Assembly (NCBI RefSeq): GCF_004000825.1
Contig: NZ_BILZ01000049.1
Coordinates: 1 to 47,910, forward strand
Length of the DNA stretch: 47,910 nucleotides
Reading direction: 5' to 3'
Source: Paenibacillus kobensis NBRC 15729
Lineage (GTDB): Bacteria > Bacillota > Bacilli > Paenibacillales > Paenibacillaceae
A model generated the notes under the pieces. That model saw only the letters and a program-made list of their open reading frames with translations. It was not told the DNA's origin and did no database searches. The stretch's first letter is position 1. Each line of letters opens with the position of its first letter. A program made the translations under genes and the position numbers. Shown here piece by piece: positions 1 through 8,560 of this stretch.

Positions 1-188
1 GAAGCCCCCATGAAGTTGTCGATTTGTTCCGCAAGCCGTATCAACTGCAATTTCACACACATCCTCAGATTCCTTACAAGGAATACACAATTTCTTTTTC
101 CTCCGATCAACGGACCGGTATACATCTCTTGGAGTATTTCAACCCAGAACTCATCATGACACAAGCGGTTCGCAATCCGATCGCCTAG
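1..188 (+). CDS. C-terminal end of an unidentified protein (partial)
   Basis: An open frame enters from the left edge (first whole codon at base 3) and ends with TAG at 186-188, giving 61 residues. The peptide is soluble-looking, with many aromatic residues and histidines and an HTHPQIPYKEYTISFSS stretch. I do not recognise the family. It lies 37 bp before the first acyl carrier protein gene on the same strand with no terminator between, so it is probably part of the same operon and its product could act in the same pathway. The frame is supported by its uninterrupted length up to the stop and by the AAGGAG that follows for the next gene. The upstream sequence is needed to identify it. Confidence 0.6.
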   Translation, partial: SPHEVVDLFRKPYQLQFHTHPQIPYKEYTISFSSDQRTGIHLLEYFNPELIMTQAVRNPIA

Positions 189-225
189 CACGAATTGACA
201 ACCGAATAGAAGGAGCTGATACACC

Positions 226-492
226 ATGCATACGAAAGAGAAGCTAATCAGCGACATAGTGCAAATTATTGGAACCAGCTTGAATATGCCGCTTCCGGAA
301 GGTCCAATAACGGATGCAACACTGCTGGGTGCGGGCGGAATGGAGCTTGATTCGATCAAGGTAATTGAGCTTGTCGTCCGGCTGGAAGCGAATTATGGCA
401 TTTCGGTTCCTGATGAAGAGTTGAAGCAAATTTATGATTATACAATCGGCCAGTTAACCGATTTGATCGGTGACCGGGAAGGTGCACAATGA
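226..492 (+). CDS. Acyl carrier protein
   Basis: An 88-residue acidic four-helix carrier protein. Its phosphopantetheine site is Ser43 in the motif MELDSIKVIEL, the usual D-S-(L/I) context at the start of helix II. A phosphopantetheinyl transferase would load the prosthetic arm so that an acyl or aminoacyl chain can ride on Ser43. AAGGAG at 210-215 supports the ATG at 226. The stop overlaps the start of the next carrier protein gene (ATGA at 489-492), which points to translational coupling. The sequence is well diverged from a housekeeping AcpP (it has SLNMPLPEG and ends with DLIGDREGAQ), and it sits with a ketosynthase and an AMP ligase, so I infer a dedicated secondary-metabolism carrier. 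Confidence 0.85.
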   Translation: MHTKEKLISDIVQIIGTSLNMPLPEGPITDATLLGAGGMELDSIKVIELVVRLEANYGISVPDEELKQIYDYTIGQLTDLIGDREGAQ

Positions 493-761
493 TTGCTGAG
501 CCGTCGATAACGCAGGAGTCGTTGCTGGAGCTGCTTCATGAACGCAAGCTATACAGTTCAATCGACGAACAGATAGACTTCGACACGCCGATTATGCTCG
601 ATTCGTTATCGCTTGTTTGGTTTGTGGAAGGGCTCGAACAGCGGCTAGGGATCGAATTGGAGCTGGATGACGCCGATTATGAGAAATTCGGATCGGTGAG
701 AGAAATCTATTCGCTTTTAAGTGAGAAAGGTATTATATTGCTGCCAGAAGACAGTCAATAA
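489..761 (+). CDS. Second acyl carrier protein-like protein
   Basis: A 90-residue protein with a carrier-like site, IMLDSLSLVWFVEGLE, where Ser39 is the expected phosphopantetheine attachment residue. It is less typical than its neighbour: helix I is short and the C-terminus (SEKGIILLPEDSQ) is unusual. It could be a second carrier for a different building block or one specialised for interaction with the degenerate ketosynthase. Its start overlaps the stop of the first carrier gene by 4 bp, and its own TAA is at 759-761, 26 bp before the ketosynthase start. Two carriers in tandem before a ketosynthase pair suggest that a starter and an extender, or a donor and an acceptor, are carried separately. 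That division of labour is inference. Confidence 0.75.
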   Translation: MIAEPSITQESLLELLHERKLYSSIDEQIDFDTPIMLDSLSLVWFVEGLEQRLGIELELDDADYEKFGSVREIYSLLSEKGIILLPEDSQ

Positions 762-787
762 TGTTCGACATCACAGGGGGTGTAATC

Positions 788-1954
788 ATGTCCGCTCGAG
801 TCGTCGTAACCGGTATCGGCATTATGACGCCTTCCGGCTTCGGAGCAGAGACCGTTAAACATACGATTCTGGCAGGCGTACACCAGTTTCGTCCCATAAC
901 CCGATTCGATGCAGCCAAGTTCCGGTCGGCAGTTGCCGCGCAGTCCGATTTCGAAGGATCGCTGCTCGATCTCGGAATTCGCTGCACAGAAGATGCGATT
1001 CGATCCGCCGGCTTGTCCGGCTCCGATGCGGAAGAAGCTTCGCTTGTGCTAGGCATTCAAGGCGATTATGACGCGCTAAGCCAGTATTGGAAGTTGCGCA
1101 GGGAACAGGAGTTGTACGATTCGCGTATTGCTGAATTTATGCCCTCCTGTCATTTGGAAGCGTTGTCACACCGGTTCGGCTTGAATGGCCGCGGGAAGAA
1201 AATCGTATTAAATAATGCATGCATTGCTTCGAGCAATGCGATCGGCATTGCCTATGAGCTCATCAAGCAGAACAGGGCGGATAGGGTCCTTTGCGGCGGT
1301 TATTCGCTTGTAACGGAAGAGATGTATGCGAAATTCGATTCGGGGCGCGCGTTCGCAAGCGACGGTCGAATCCGTTCGTTCTCCCGCAACCGGACGGGAA
1401 TGCTGCTTGGAGACGGCGGCGCCATGCTCGTTCTCGAAAGCTATGAATCTGCGAAGCGCCGGCAAGCGCCGATCTTGGCCGAAATGGCCGGTTGGGGGCT
1501 TTCCTGCGATGCTTTTCACGTCAGCCAGCCTCACCCGGAAGGTGCAGGTGTCACAAGGGCAGTCGAGAAGGCGCTTCGAACATCGTCGATAGATAAAGTG
1601 GGGGTCCATTATATTAACGCGCACGGCACCGGCACGCCTTATAACGATAAGAGCGAGACGCTTGGCATCAAGCAGGCGTTCGGCGAGCATGCGTACCGTA
1701 TTCCGATCTCGTCGACGAAGACGATGACGGGCCACATTTTGGAAGGGACAGGTGCGGTCGAGACGGCGATTTCAATCATCGCAATGAACGAGGGCATTCT
1801 TCCGCCTACGGTTGGCTACGAGGAGCCGGACCCGTTATGTGACCTTGACTACATTCCGAATCAGCCAAGACATCAAGAAGTCGATACCGTCTTGAGTATC
1901 AATGCTTCGTTCGGCGGCAACAACACGGCCATTATTATGCGAAAACTTAAATAA
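788..1954 (+). CDS. Beta-ketoacyl-ACP synthase (catalytically complete KS)
   Basis: A thiolase-fold condensing enzyme of the FabF/KS type, 388 residues from ATG 788. I chose this start over the in-frame ATG at 761 because CAGGGGGTG lies just upstream of 788 and the protein then begins MSARVVVTGIG, as the family does. The catalytic triad is visible: Cys145 in NNACIASSN, His279 in NAHGTGTPYND and His316 in KTMTGHILEGTGA. The C-terminal glycine-rich motif SFGGNNTAI is present. It should perform decarboxylative Claisen condensation between an acyl group on Cys145 and a malonyl-type unit on a carrier protein. It is followed by a degenerate ketosynthase, a pairing that resembles KS-alpha/KS-beta heterodimers of type II polyketide and aryl polyene systems. 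Confidence 0.88.
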   Translation: MSARVVVTGIGIMTPSGFGAETVKHTILAGVHQFRPITRFDAAKFRSAVAAQSDFEGSLLDLGIRCTEDAIRSAGLSGSDAEEASLVLGIQGDYDALSQYWKLRREQELYDSRIAEFMPSCHLEALSHRFGLNGRGKKIVLNNACIASSNAIGIAYELIKQNRADRVLCGGYSLVTEEMYAKFDSGRAFASDGRIRSFSRNRTGMLLGDGGAMLVLESYESAKRRQAPILAEMAGWGLSCDAFHVSQPHPEGAGVTRAVEKALRTSSIDKVGVHYINAHGTGTPYNDKSETLGIKQAFGEHAYRIPISSTKTMTGHILEGTGAVETAISIIAMNEGILPPTVGYEEPDPLCDLDYIPNQPRHQEVDTVLSINASFGGNNTAIIMRKLK

Positions 1955-1969
1955 GGGGCGGTGCCTTGC

Positions 1970-2845
1970 ATGTTAGCCATTACGTCCATGTCGTGCATAG
2001 GCCCATGGGGAGAAACGATCGAGGCATTCGTTGATTACTGCAATCGTGCGGAACACGGCGGATGCGGCAGCGAATCGGACGCACGGCAAGCATCTATTCC
2101 GCCGGTTCCAGGCTTTATCGAATCGACCTTTAGCCCGCTGGTATACCGCACGATTCAACATCATTTCGAGAATGAACGGATACGCGATCAAAATAAGCTT
2201 GCGATTATACTAGGCAGCACTTTCGGCGATACGGCGACAGCGGACTTAGCCAGCCGCAACCTGTTGTCCGGCAAAATCCGCAATCCGCTGTTGTTCTACC
2301 AATCGGTGCCGAACTCGATACTTGGCTATGCATCGAACCGTTTTCAACTGACAGAAATGTTCACCTGCATAACGTATAGCGGAGGAGCAGCCGCCGCATT
2401 GCTGGAGATGGCGGAGATTTATCTGTCGATGGCGGATGTCGAGCAGGTGTTAATTATCGGAGTCGAGATTCAGAGCGACCGCGCAGATGAGATGTTCGCC
2501 CATTTGGCGAAAGGCGATGAGCCCGTTGTATCGCGGGATACTGTCGTATCTCTATTGCTGGAGGAATGCGATCTTTCCGGGAAGGATCGAGGGGAGAACG
2601 GTCCGGTGATAGAGGTGCAGGAGATTGCTCGGAAAGCGTCCGAAGAGAGGCTTGCAGATACCGCAGGGCTAGTCTCGAGTCCGATCCGGTTCATCGGCAA
2701 CGAGGGACTCTTGAATCTTGTGCTTGCCGTTGAACAGCTGAGCCGGTTGGATGAATCGATAAGCAATGAGCGTACCGTCACGGACGTGACCTTCGGAGGT
2801 GACCATTATGCCATTACAATTGTCAGAAGGCCTCACCTTGTATGA
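1970..2845 (+). CDS. Ketosynthase-like partner lacking catalytic residues
   Basis: A 291-residue thiolase-fold protein related to the beta-ketoacyl synthase-like proteins found beside KS enzymes. It is about 100 residues shorter than the KS before it. The nucleophile region reads TCITYSGGAAAALLEMAE; the only Cys (133) lies N-terminal of the expected position, where a Tyr, Ser or Gly falls instead. No HGTGT motif exists, and the second-His region reads FIGNEGLLN. It is therefore probably non-catalytic and may act as a chain-length-factor-like partner for the preceding KS. ATG 1970 is preferred to GTG 1961 because AAGGGG (1953-1958) is correctly spaced only for the ATG. The 3' end overlaps the ligase gene by 38 bp. 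Confidence 0.7.
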   Translation: MLAITSMSCIGPWGETIEAFVDYCNRAEHGGCGSESDARQASIPPVPGFIESTFSPLVYRTIQHHFENERIRDQNKLAIILGSTFGDTATADLASRNLLSGKIRNPLLFYQSVPNSILGYASNRFQLTEMFTCITYSGGAAAALLEMAEIYLSMADVEQVLIIGVEIQSDRADEMFAHLAKGDEPVVSRDTVVSLLLEECDLSGKDRGENGPVIEVQEIARKASEERLADTAGLVSSPIRFIGNEGLLNLVLAVEQLSRLDESISNERTVTDVTFGGDHYAITIVRRPHLV

Positions 2846-5567
2846 CCGGCTGCTGAATCTTTCGAATCCAAGCCGTATCGCGATGAACGGCAAATATGCT
2901 GTCACGTATGCGGAGCTGGAAGAAGCGATCGAAGCAAGAAGGCAGTGGTTGGAGCAGCAGGGCATAAAGCAGGGAAGCCTTGTCGCGCTCAAGGTGAGCA
3001 ACTCGTTCACTTATGTGTATTTGCTGTATGCGATATGGAAGCAAGGCGCGCAGGCGATGTTGATCGATACGCGGCTGAAGGCGGCCGAAACGACGGCACT
3101 GCTTGACTCCTATCAGCCGAATTATTACGTGTACACGGTTCCGCAATCCAGTTCGGCAAAAGCTTTTCAAGAAGAAACGGACATTGAAATCATGGATCGC
3201 CCTACCGGTCTCGTCCACCGTCCGGAACATGTGCTTGTGCTGTTCACATCCGGATCGACCGGCATTCCGAAGGCGATTGGCAGAACGACGGAAGATATCG
3301 TCGGTGATATGCACAAGCTGACATCCATTCCATTGTTGACGGCAGACGACCGGGTGCTTGGCCTCACGCCGATGAGCCATACTTACGGATTGTTGAACGC
3401 ATTATTGCAAACGTTGGTTATCGGTGCTTCATTATACTTTGTGTCCAGCAGCCAAAGCCGGCATATTGTGCAAGCGCTGCGTCAAGAGCGGATTACGGTC
3501 ATGTACGGAGTTCCGTTTCATTACCGGCTGTTGGCTGATGCGAACGGACAAGAGCCGCTTCCGGATCTCAAGCATGCTATATCGGCTGGAGAAGCGCTGG
3601 ATGCGCAAGTGCATGAACGGTTCTATTCCAAATACCGCGTTTCGATTGGCCAGCAATACGGCACGAGCGAAACAGGCGTCCTGACGATGGATTGGGACGG
3701 CAGCGCTCCGGCAAGCGCCGGTTCTATTTTGCCGGGCGTGCAATTGTCCGCCGCTGATGGTGAAATACGCGTGAAGCTCGCTGCAACGCCGTATATTGGA
3801 CCGCAAGGGAGCGAGCGGTATACAGACGGTTGGTTCCGGACGAACGATGCGGGAAGCATTGACGCTGACAACCGGCTGTTCGTTCACGGAAGGATCGATA
3901 CGATCGTCTCGATCGGCGGATTGAAAGTGAATGTGATGGAAGTGGAGGCGGTCATCAAACAGCATCCGGAGGTGCTTGACGTGCTCGTCTGCCCTTCGGA
4001 CGACAAGTACGTACTGGAGGCTTACATCCAGCATAATGGAATGCTTCAAGATCTCGCGCTTCGCGATTGGTGCAGAGAGCGGATGGCAGATTACAAGGTG
4101 CCCAAGCGGTTTTACCGGGTCGAAGAGATTCCACGCACGTCGACCGGCAAAGTGGTCCGCTCGCCTGAAGCACGGCTTGAGCTGATGGAACAGCGGCTTA
4201 CGAGTGCCCTGCTTCGCCAGCCGGATGATGCTATGCTGCTATTGCAGTTAGGCGGCATTGCCGAGCGCCGGCAGCGCTCGCTGGAGGCGGGCGATTTGTA
4301 CCGCAGGGCGCTGCGGACGTCTGTTAAAGATCAGCAGCGCAAGCAGGCGGAGGATGGTGTTGCGCGGGTTAAGGAGCGGATAACGGTTGTCCCGTTATCG
4401 CTGCGGGAATGCGCGATGTCGCTGAACAAAGTCTTCAGCGTGTATTGCTACGGCAGAAGCGGCACTCACTTAGTGAAGAGCTTGCTGGACGGTCATCCGG
4501 ACGTCATCGTTACGATGCTCGACGGTCCGCGTATCTTCGAGCTGTGGAACGAACAAATGAAGGATCATGAAGGACGGCTGGACGTCGAGGCGCTGATCGG
4601 AACCATTTTCGATACATTCGAAGAGCTGTTCAATGAAGGCGTGACGTACGACGAACCGAGGATGAACGGGATGTGTACATTAGGCGTCAACCGGGATGAA
4701 TTGTTCACGCTTGACCGGGCTCGGTTTAAGCACTATTTTGCACAGATCATGAGCAACGGGGACAAGCCGGATATGAAGCTGTTCTATCAAGCCGTCCAGC
4801 TTTCGGCTGCCTATGCGCTTGGTCGAACGTACGATTTTACGGAAGGCATTCCGGTCATCGTGGAGGGCGGCATTCATTTCGCTACCCGAGCGGAAGAGAC
4901 GGAGCGCCTTGTAAAGCTGTTCCCTCAGACGGTGCTGCTGCATGTCGTCCGGAATCCTGTTATTGCCTTCGCTTCCGCGCTGAAATTCCAGCTCGCTTCG
5001 GGTCAAGCGAATCTGTACAACTTAAGTTTTCAGATCGTATCGCTGTTCCAAAGTGTTCCTGCCTCTGCGGAGTGGACAAGTCGCACGGCGGTTATGAAGT
5101 TGGAGGATCTCCATACGGAGCCGCGCGCTACGCTGGACTTGCTCTGCGGCACGCTCGGCATTGAGTGGAACGATTCGCTTCTTCAAAGTACTTTCGGCGG
5201 CAAAAAATGGTGGAATACGCTGACCTCCGCCTTAGTGTCGGGATTTAATACGAAGACGATCTCGAATTCGTACGACGAGTTGCTCTCATCGTTCGACAAG
5301 TTTCGGCTAGAGAGCATGCTGCGCGTAAAATACAAGGCTTGGGGCTACGAGAGCCATGACTATGACAATGACGATCAACTGAACGAAATGCTGAAGCTGC
5401 CGTTCAAATTCGAACAGCTGTGGAGCGATCAAGAGTCGGAGCGGGCTTCCAACCGGGCGATGATTTACCGTTTATTCGCGAAGATGCTTAGAGAAGAGCG
5501 GTCGCGAGGGACGGATGACCGGCTGGACTACCGTGTCAAACGGTTATCGCCAGGGGGCAGGCCATGA
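2808..5567 (+). CDS. Adenylate-forming acyl ligase fused to a TPR-like linker and a sulfotransferase-fold domain
   Basis: A 919-residue fusion. Residues 1-450 are an ANL acyl/aminoacyl ligase: TSGSTGIPK at 147-155, then GQQYGTSETG, YTDGWFRTND, HGRIDTIVSIGG, and PRTSTGK with the catalytic Lys448. Residues about 455-535 are charged helices with a TPR-like unit (DLYRRALR). Residues about 540-900 show the two signatures of PAPS-dependent sulfotransferases: a 5'-phosphosulfate-type loop YGRSGTH (548-554) and a 3'-phosphate-binding motif VVRNPVIAFAS (713-723). The ligase should load an acid onto one of the carrier proteins. The second domain should transfer a group from a 3'-phosphonucleotide donor; given the neighbours, phosphoramidate is as likely as sulfate (inference). 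ATG 2808 is chosen over GTG 2799 because GGAGGT ends at 2800. The stop overlaps the next start (ATGA). Confidence 0.82.
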   Translation: MPLQLSEGLTLYDRLLNLSNPSRIAMNGKYAVTYAELEEAIEARRQWLEQQGIKQGSLVALKVSNSFTYVYLLYAIWKQGAQAMLIDTRLKAAETTALLDSYQPNYYVYTVPQSSSAKAFQEETDIEIMDRPTGLVHRPEHVLVLFTSGSTGIPKAIGRTTEDIVGDMHKLTSIPLLTADDRVLGLTPMSHTYGLLNALLQTLVIGASLYFVSSSQSRHIVQALRQERITVMYGVPFHYRLLADANGQEPLPDLKHAISAGEALDAQVHERFYSKYRVSIGQQYGTSETGVLTMDWDGSAPASAGSILPGVQLSAADGEIRVKLAATPYIGPQGSERYTDGWFRTNDAGSIDADNRLFVHGRIDTIVSIGGLKVNVMEVEAVIKQHPEVLDVLVCPSDDKYVLEAYIQHNGMLQDLALRDWCRERMADYKVPKRFYRVEEIPRTSTGKVVRSPEARLELMEQRLTSALLRQPDDAMLLLQLGGIAERRQRSLEAGDLYRRALRTSVKDQQRKQAEDGVARVKERITVVPLSLRECAMSLNKVFSVYCYGRSGTHLVKSLLDGHPDVIVTMLDGPRIFELWNEQMKDHEGRLDVEALIGTIFDTFEELFNEGVTYDEPRMNGMCTLGVNRDELFTLDRARFKHYFAQIMSNGDKPDMKLFYQAVQLSAAYALGRTYDFTEGIPVIVEGGIHFATRAEETERLVKLFPQTVLLHVVRNPVIAFASALKFQLASGQANLYNLSFQIVSLFQSVPASAEWTSRTAVMKLEDLHTEPRATLDLLCGTLGIEWNDSLLQSTFGGKKWWNTLTSALVSGFNTKTISNSYDELLSSFDKFRLESMLRVKYKAWGYESHDYDNDDQLNEMLKLPFKFEQLWSDQESERASNRAMIYRLFAKMLREERSRGTDDRLDYRVKRLSPGGRP

Positions 5568-7918
5568 CGGCCGTTCAATTCGGGACGAAGGCGGAGACGC
5601 TGGAAAGGCTCGAAGGTTTGATTCCTTATGCGACTGTTCTTCCTCAATTCCGGTTTCTAGTGGAGCAGTGGGACGGCAGCCGGCATTCGGTCATTCATAC
5701 GCTCGCATCCCGTTCGTGGCTGAACATCCCTCTTATCGTCAGAAGCAGTGCTCAAGGGGAGGACGGTTTCGACTCCTCTATGGCGGGGCGGTATGTGTCG
5801 GTACTTGACGTACGAGGGGAAGAGGAGTTGGAGCGGGCGGTAGAGCAAGTGAGGGCTTCCTATTCGGAGTCCGATCCAAGCCAACAAATATTCATTCAGC
5901 CGATGCTGGACGAAATTGCATTGAGCGGTGTCGCCTTCAGCGTCGATCCGAATTCGGGCGGCCAATATATCGTTATCAATTATGACGATTCTTCCGGCTC
6001 CACGTCTTCCGTGACGTCCGGCTCTACGAATATGCTGTCGACTTATTATTATTTCAAAGGCGCCAAGCAGCTGGCCCATGAACCGCTTGACCGCGTCGTC
6101 TCGCTCGTTATGGATTTAGAATCGCTGCTGCATACAGACAAGCTGGACATCGAATTCGCTATGGACAGCTGCGGCAACTTGTATTTGCTGCAGGTGCGGC
6201 CTCTTATTGTTACGCAGCCGCTCGCTGTTGCCGGGAAGCAGGCTGCGATCTTGTCGCGTATCCATGAGAAGGCGTTGCTGGCGCAGGCAAGAAAGCCTTA
6301 CTTGTACGGCAAACGTACCGTGTACGGCGTCATGCCCGATTGGAACCCGGCCGAAATCATCGGCATCCGGCCAAGGCCTCTCGCTTTGTCCTTGTATAAG
6401 GAGCTAGTAACCGATAGCATATGGGCCTATCAGCGAAGCAACTACGGGTACAAGAACGTCCGGAGCTTTCCGCTGCTTATGAATTTCGGCGGTATTCCTT
6501 ATATCGATGTGAGGGTCAGTTTCAATTCATTCGTTCCTGAGGCACTCGATGATGCGTTAAGCGACAAGCTGCTGAATTACTACTTGGATAAGCTGACGAC
6601 GGAGCCGCATTACCATGATAAGGTCGAGTTCGAGATTCTTTTCTCCTGCTTTACGTTTGACTTGGAGGAGCGGGTTCAGGCTTTGCATCAGCATAGTTTT
6701 ACGAACGCAGAGACCGATGAACTGTGCCGAAGCTTGAAGCGGTTGACGAATCATATCCTTTCGGTTGATAACGGACTATTAACGAAAGATTTGGCCAAGA
6801 TCGATCAGTTGGATTCGAAGCGGCAACAAATATTGGACAGCCCGCTCGATACCGTGTCGAAAATCTATTGGCTGCTCGAAGATTGCAAGCGGTACGGGAC
6901 GCTGCCGTTCGCTGGTCTTGCGCGCGGCGGCTTCGTTGCGGTGCAAATGCTTCGGTCGCTTATCGAAACCGGCATTCTGAACGAACAAGAATACAACAAC
7001 TATATGAGCTCGCTCGAGACGGTAAGTTCCCGGTTGAGCGCCGATCTGGCTTGCCTTGCACCGGACGAATTTCTGGCCCGGTACGGCCATTTGAGGCCAG
7101 GTACATATGATATTCGTTCTGCCCGGTACGATGAAGCTCCGGACCGATATTTTGATTTTCATGGAAACCGCAGCAATCGTGACGATTGTGCTGCCGGACA
7201 TGAGAAGCCGTCATTCTCGCTCACACTGAAACAGTTCGACCGGATCAAGCAACTGCTCGTTCAACATGACTTGTTAGGCGGCGATGTGTTGACGTTGTTC
7301 GCTTTCTTCAAGCTGGCGATCGAGGGGCGTGAATATTCGAAATTCGTGTTCACCAAAAGCTTAAGCGACGCGCTCCGGTTGTTCGGACAATTGGCCGAGG
7401 AGCTCGGGTTTACGATCGAGGACGCATCGTATGCCGATATTCGGCTCATTAAACAAGCTTATGAATCCGAGTGCGATCTGCTGGAGTTGATGACGGACAG
7501 CATCTCGGCAGGCAAGAAACGTTATGCGGACACGTTACAGTTGACGCTGCCGCCGCTCATTACGGAGCCTTCGGACGTATGGGCGTTCTCTCTGCCGGAG
7601 CAGGAGCCGAATTATGTGACGCTGAAGAGCGTGACCGCACCGCTCGTATTCGTCGAAGAGCTCGACGGTCTTCAGAGGCTGGATGGCGCCATTGTCATGA
7701 TCGAAAGCGCCGATCCGGGCTATGACTGGATTTTCGCTCATAAGCTTGCCGGTTTTATTACGATGTTCGGCGGAGCGAATTCCCATATGGCCATCAGGGC
7801 GGGAGAACTGACGATACCGGCTGTCATTGGCGTCGGGGAAACGCTGTTTCAACATTACAGCAGAGCGAAGGTGCTGGCTATCGACTGCGCCGGCAAGAAA
7901 GTGAGCGTTGTGCAATGA
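5564..7918 (+). CDS. PPDK/PEP-synthase-like phosphotransferase, probable L-glutamine kinase (Cj1418-like)
   Basis: A 784-residue protein with an N-terminal ATP-grasp domain (about 1-225; LIVRSSAQGEDG, ending LYLLQVRPL) like pyruvate phosphate dikinase, a long helical middle region, and a C-terminal phosphohistidine swivel domain (about 695-784) whose GGANSHMAIRA places the phospho-carrier His at 741. The same layout occurs in rifampicin phosphotransferase, PEP synthase and the C. jejuni glutamine kinase Cj1418, which phosphorylates the amide nitrogen of L-glutamine using ATP (giving AMP and phosphate). No PEP-binding barrel is evident. The glutamine kinase call rests on the neighbours, which supply the other three steps of that pathway; a drug-phosphotransferase role is the main alternative. 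It is coupled to both neighbours by ATGA overlaps. Confidence 0.72.
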   Translation: MTAVQFGTKAETLERLEGLIPYATVLPQFRFLVEQWDGSRHSVIHTLASRSWLNIPLIVRSSAQGEDGFDSSMAGRYVSVLDVRGEEELERAVEQVRASYSESDPSQQIFIQPMLDEIALSGVAFSVDPNSGGQYIVINYDDSSGSTSSVTSGSTNMLSTYYYFKGAKQLAHEPLDRVVSLVMDLESLLHTDKLDIEFAMDSCGNLYLLQVRPLIVTQPLAVAGKQAAILSRIHEKALLAQARKPYLYGKRTVYGVMPDWNPAEIIGIRPRPLALSLYKELVTDSIWAYQRSNYGYKNVRSFPLLMNFGGIPYIDVRVSFNSFVPEALDDALSDKLLNYYLDKLTTEPHYHDKVEFEILFSCFTFDLEERVQALHQHSFTNAETDELCRSLKRLTNHILSVDNGLLTKDLAKIDQLDSKRQQILDSPLDTVSKIYWLLEDCKRYGTLPFAGLARGGFVAVQMLRSLIETGILNEQEYNNYMSSLETVSSRLSADLACLAPDEFLARYGHLRPGTYDIRSARYDEAPDRYFDFHGNRSNRDDCAAGHEKPSFSLTLKQFDRIKQLLVQHDLLGGDVLTLFAFFKLAIEGREYSKFVFTKSLSDALRLFGQLAEELGFTIEDASYADIRLIKQAYESECDLLELMTDSISAGKKRYADTLQLTLPPLITEPSDVWAFSLPEQEPNYVTLKSVTAPLVFVEELDGLQRLDGAIVMIESADPGYDWIFAHKLAGFITMFGGANSHMAIRAGELTIPAVIGVGETLFQHYSRAKVLAIDCAGKKVSVVQ

Positions 7919-8520
7919 AGCTGATCGCGGTAACGCAGCGGGTGGACGTCATAACCGCATATGGCGAACGTAGGGATGCGCTCGACCAGCGGTGGATTGA
8001 GCTGCTGACAAGCTGCGGGTTCGTCCCGCTCGTCCTGCCTAACCGGTTGCTTGCCGTGCAATTGCTTTTGAAGTGCATGCCAATCTGCGGTATCGTGCTG
8101 ACCGGCGGCAACGATCTGGCCAAGTACGGAGGCGATGCACCGGAGCGGGATGAAGCGGAGATGTATTTGATTGAATATGCAGTCGAACGCAAGCTTCCGC
8201 TGCTCGGCGTATGCCGGGGCATGCAGATGATTCAAGATTATTGCGGCGTTCCATTATCCGAGGTACAGGGCCATATTGCTTCCATCCATAGCGTGACGAG
8301 CGGGACGAGAAGCTTTCGGCGAAACAGCTTTCACCGGTTCGGAGCCCGGCATTCAACGAAAGAACTGGTTATTCGGGCGGCAGCGGAAGATGGCGTCGTT
8401 GAGGCGGTAGAGCATGCAACGGACAAGCTGAGAGGCATTATGTGGCATCCGGAACGGACATTCCCTCCGGATCCGGAAGATGTGCAATGGATCCGGAATT
8501 GGCTGTCGAACGGATCTTAA
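7915..8520 (+). CDS. Class I glutamine amidotransferase-like (C26) hydrolase, probable gamma-glutamyl-CDP-amidate hydrolase
   Basis: A 201-residue protein of the peptidase C26 (gamma-glutamyl hydrolase, PuuD-like) family. The nucleophile elbow is LLGVCRGMQMI with Cys100; His178 and Glu180 in MWHPERTF complete the triad; GIVLTGGND forms the oxyanion-side loop. Family members cleave gamma-glutamyl amide bonds. In the C. jejuni phosphoramidate pathway the homologue Cj1417 releases glutamate from CDP-glutamine to leave cytidine diphosphoramidate. The gene follows the presumed glutamine kinase with a 4-bp overlap, which supports that role over general gamma-Glu-GABA hydrolysis. At 201 residues it is somewhat shorter than PuuD (about 250) and similar to the compact pathway homologues. 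Confidence 0.75.
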   Translation: MKLIAVTQRVDVITAYGERRDALDQRWIELLTSCGFVPLVLPNRLLAVQLLLKCMPICGIVLTGGNDLAKYGGDAPERDEAEMYLIEYAVERKLPLLGVCRGMQMIQDYCGVPLSEVQGHIASIHSVTSGTRSFRRNSFHRFGARHSTKELVIRAAAEDGVVEAVEHATDKLRGIMWHPERTFPPDPEDVQWIRNWLSNGS

Positions 8521-8560
8521 ACAACCGACGAACGGTTATGAACGATAGGAGGAATTTGTG

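Noticed and set aside
5564-7918. Calling the PPDK-like protein a PEP synthase
   Set aside because: The ATP-grasp and phosphohistidine domains are present, but the PEP/pyruvate-binding barrel that should follow the His domain is missing; the protein ends about 40 residues after His741.
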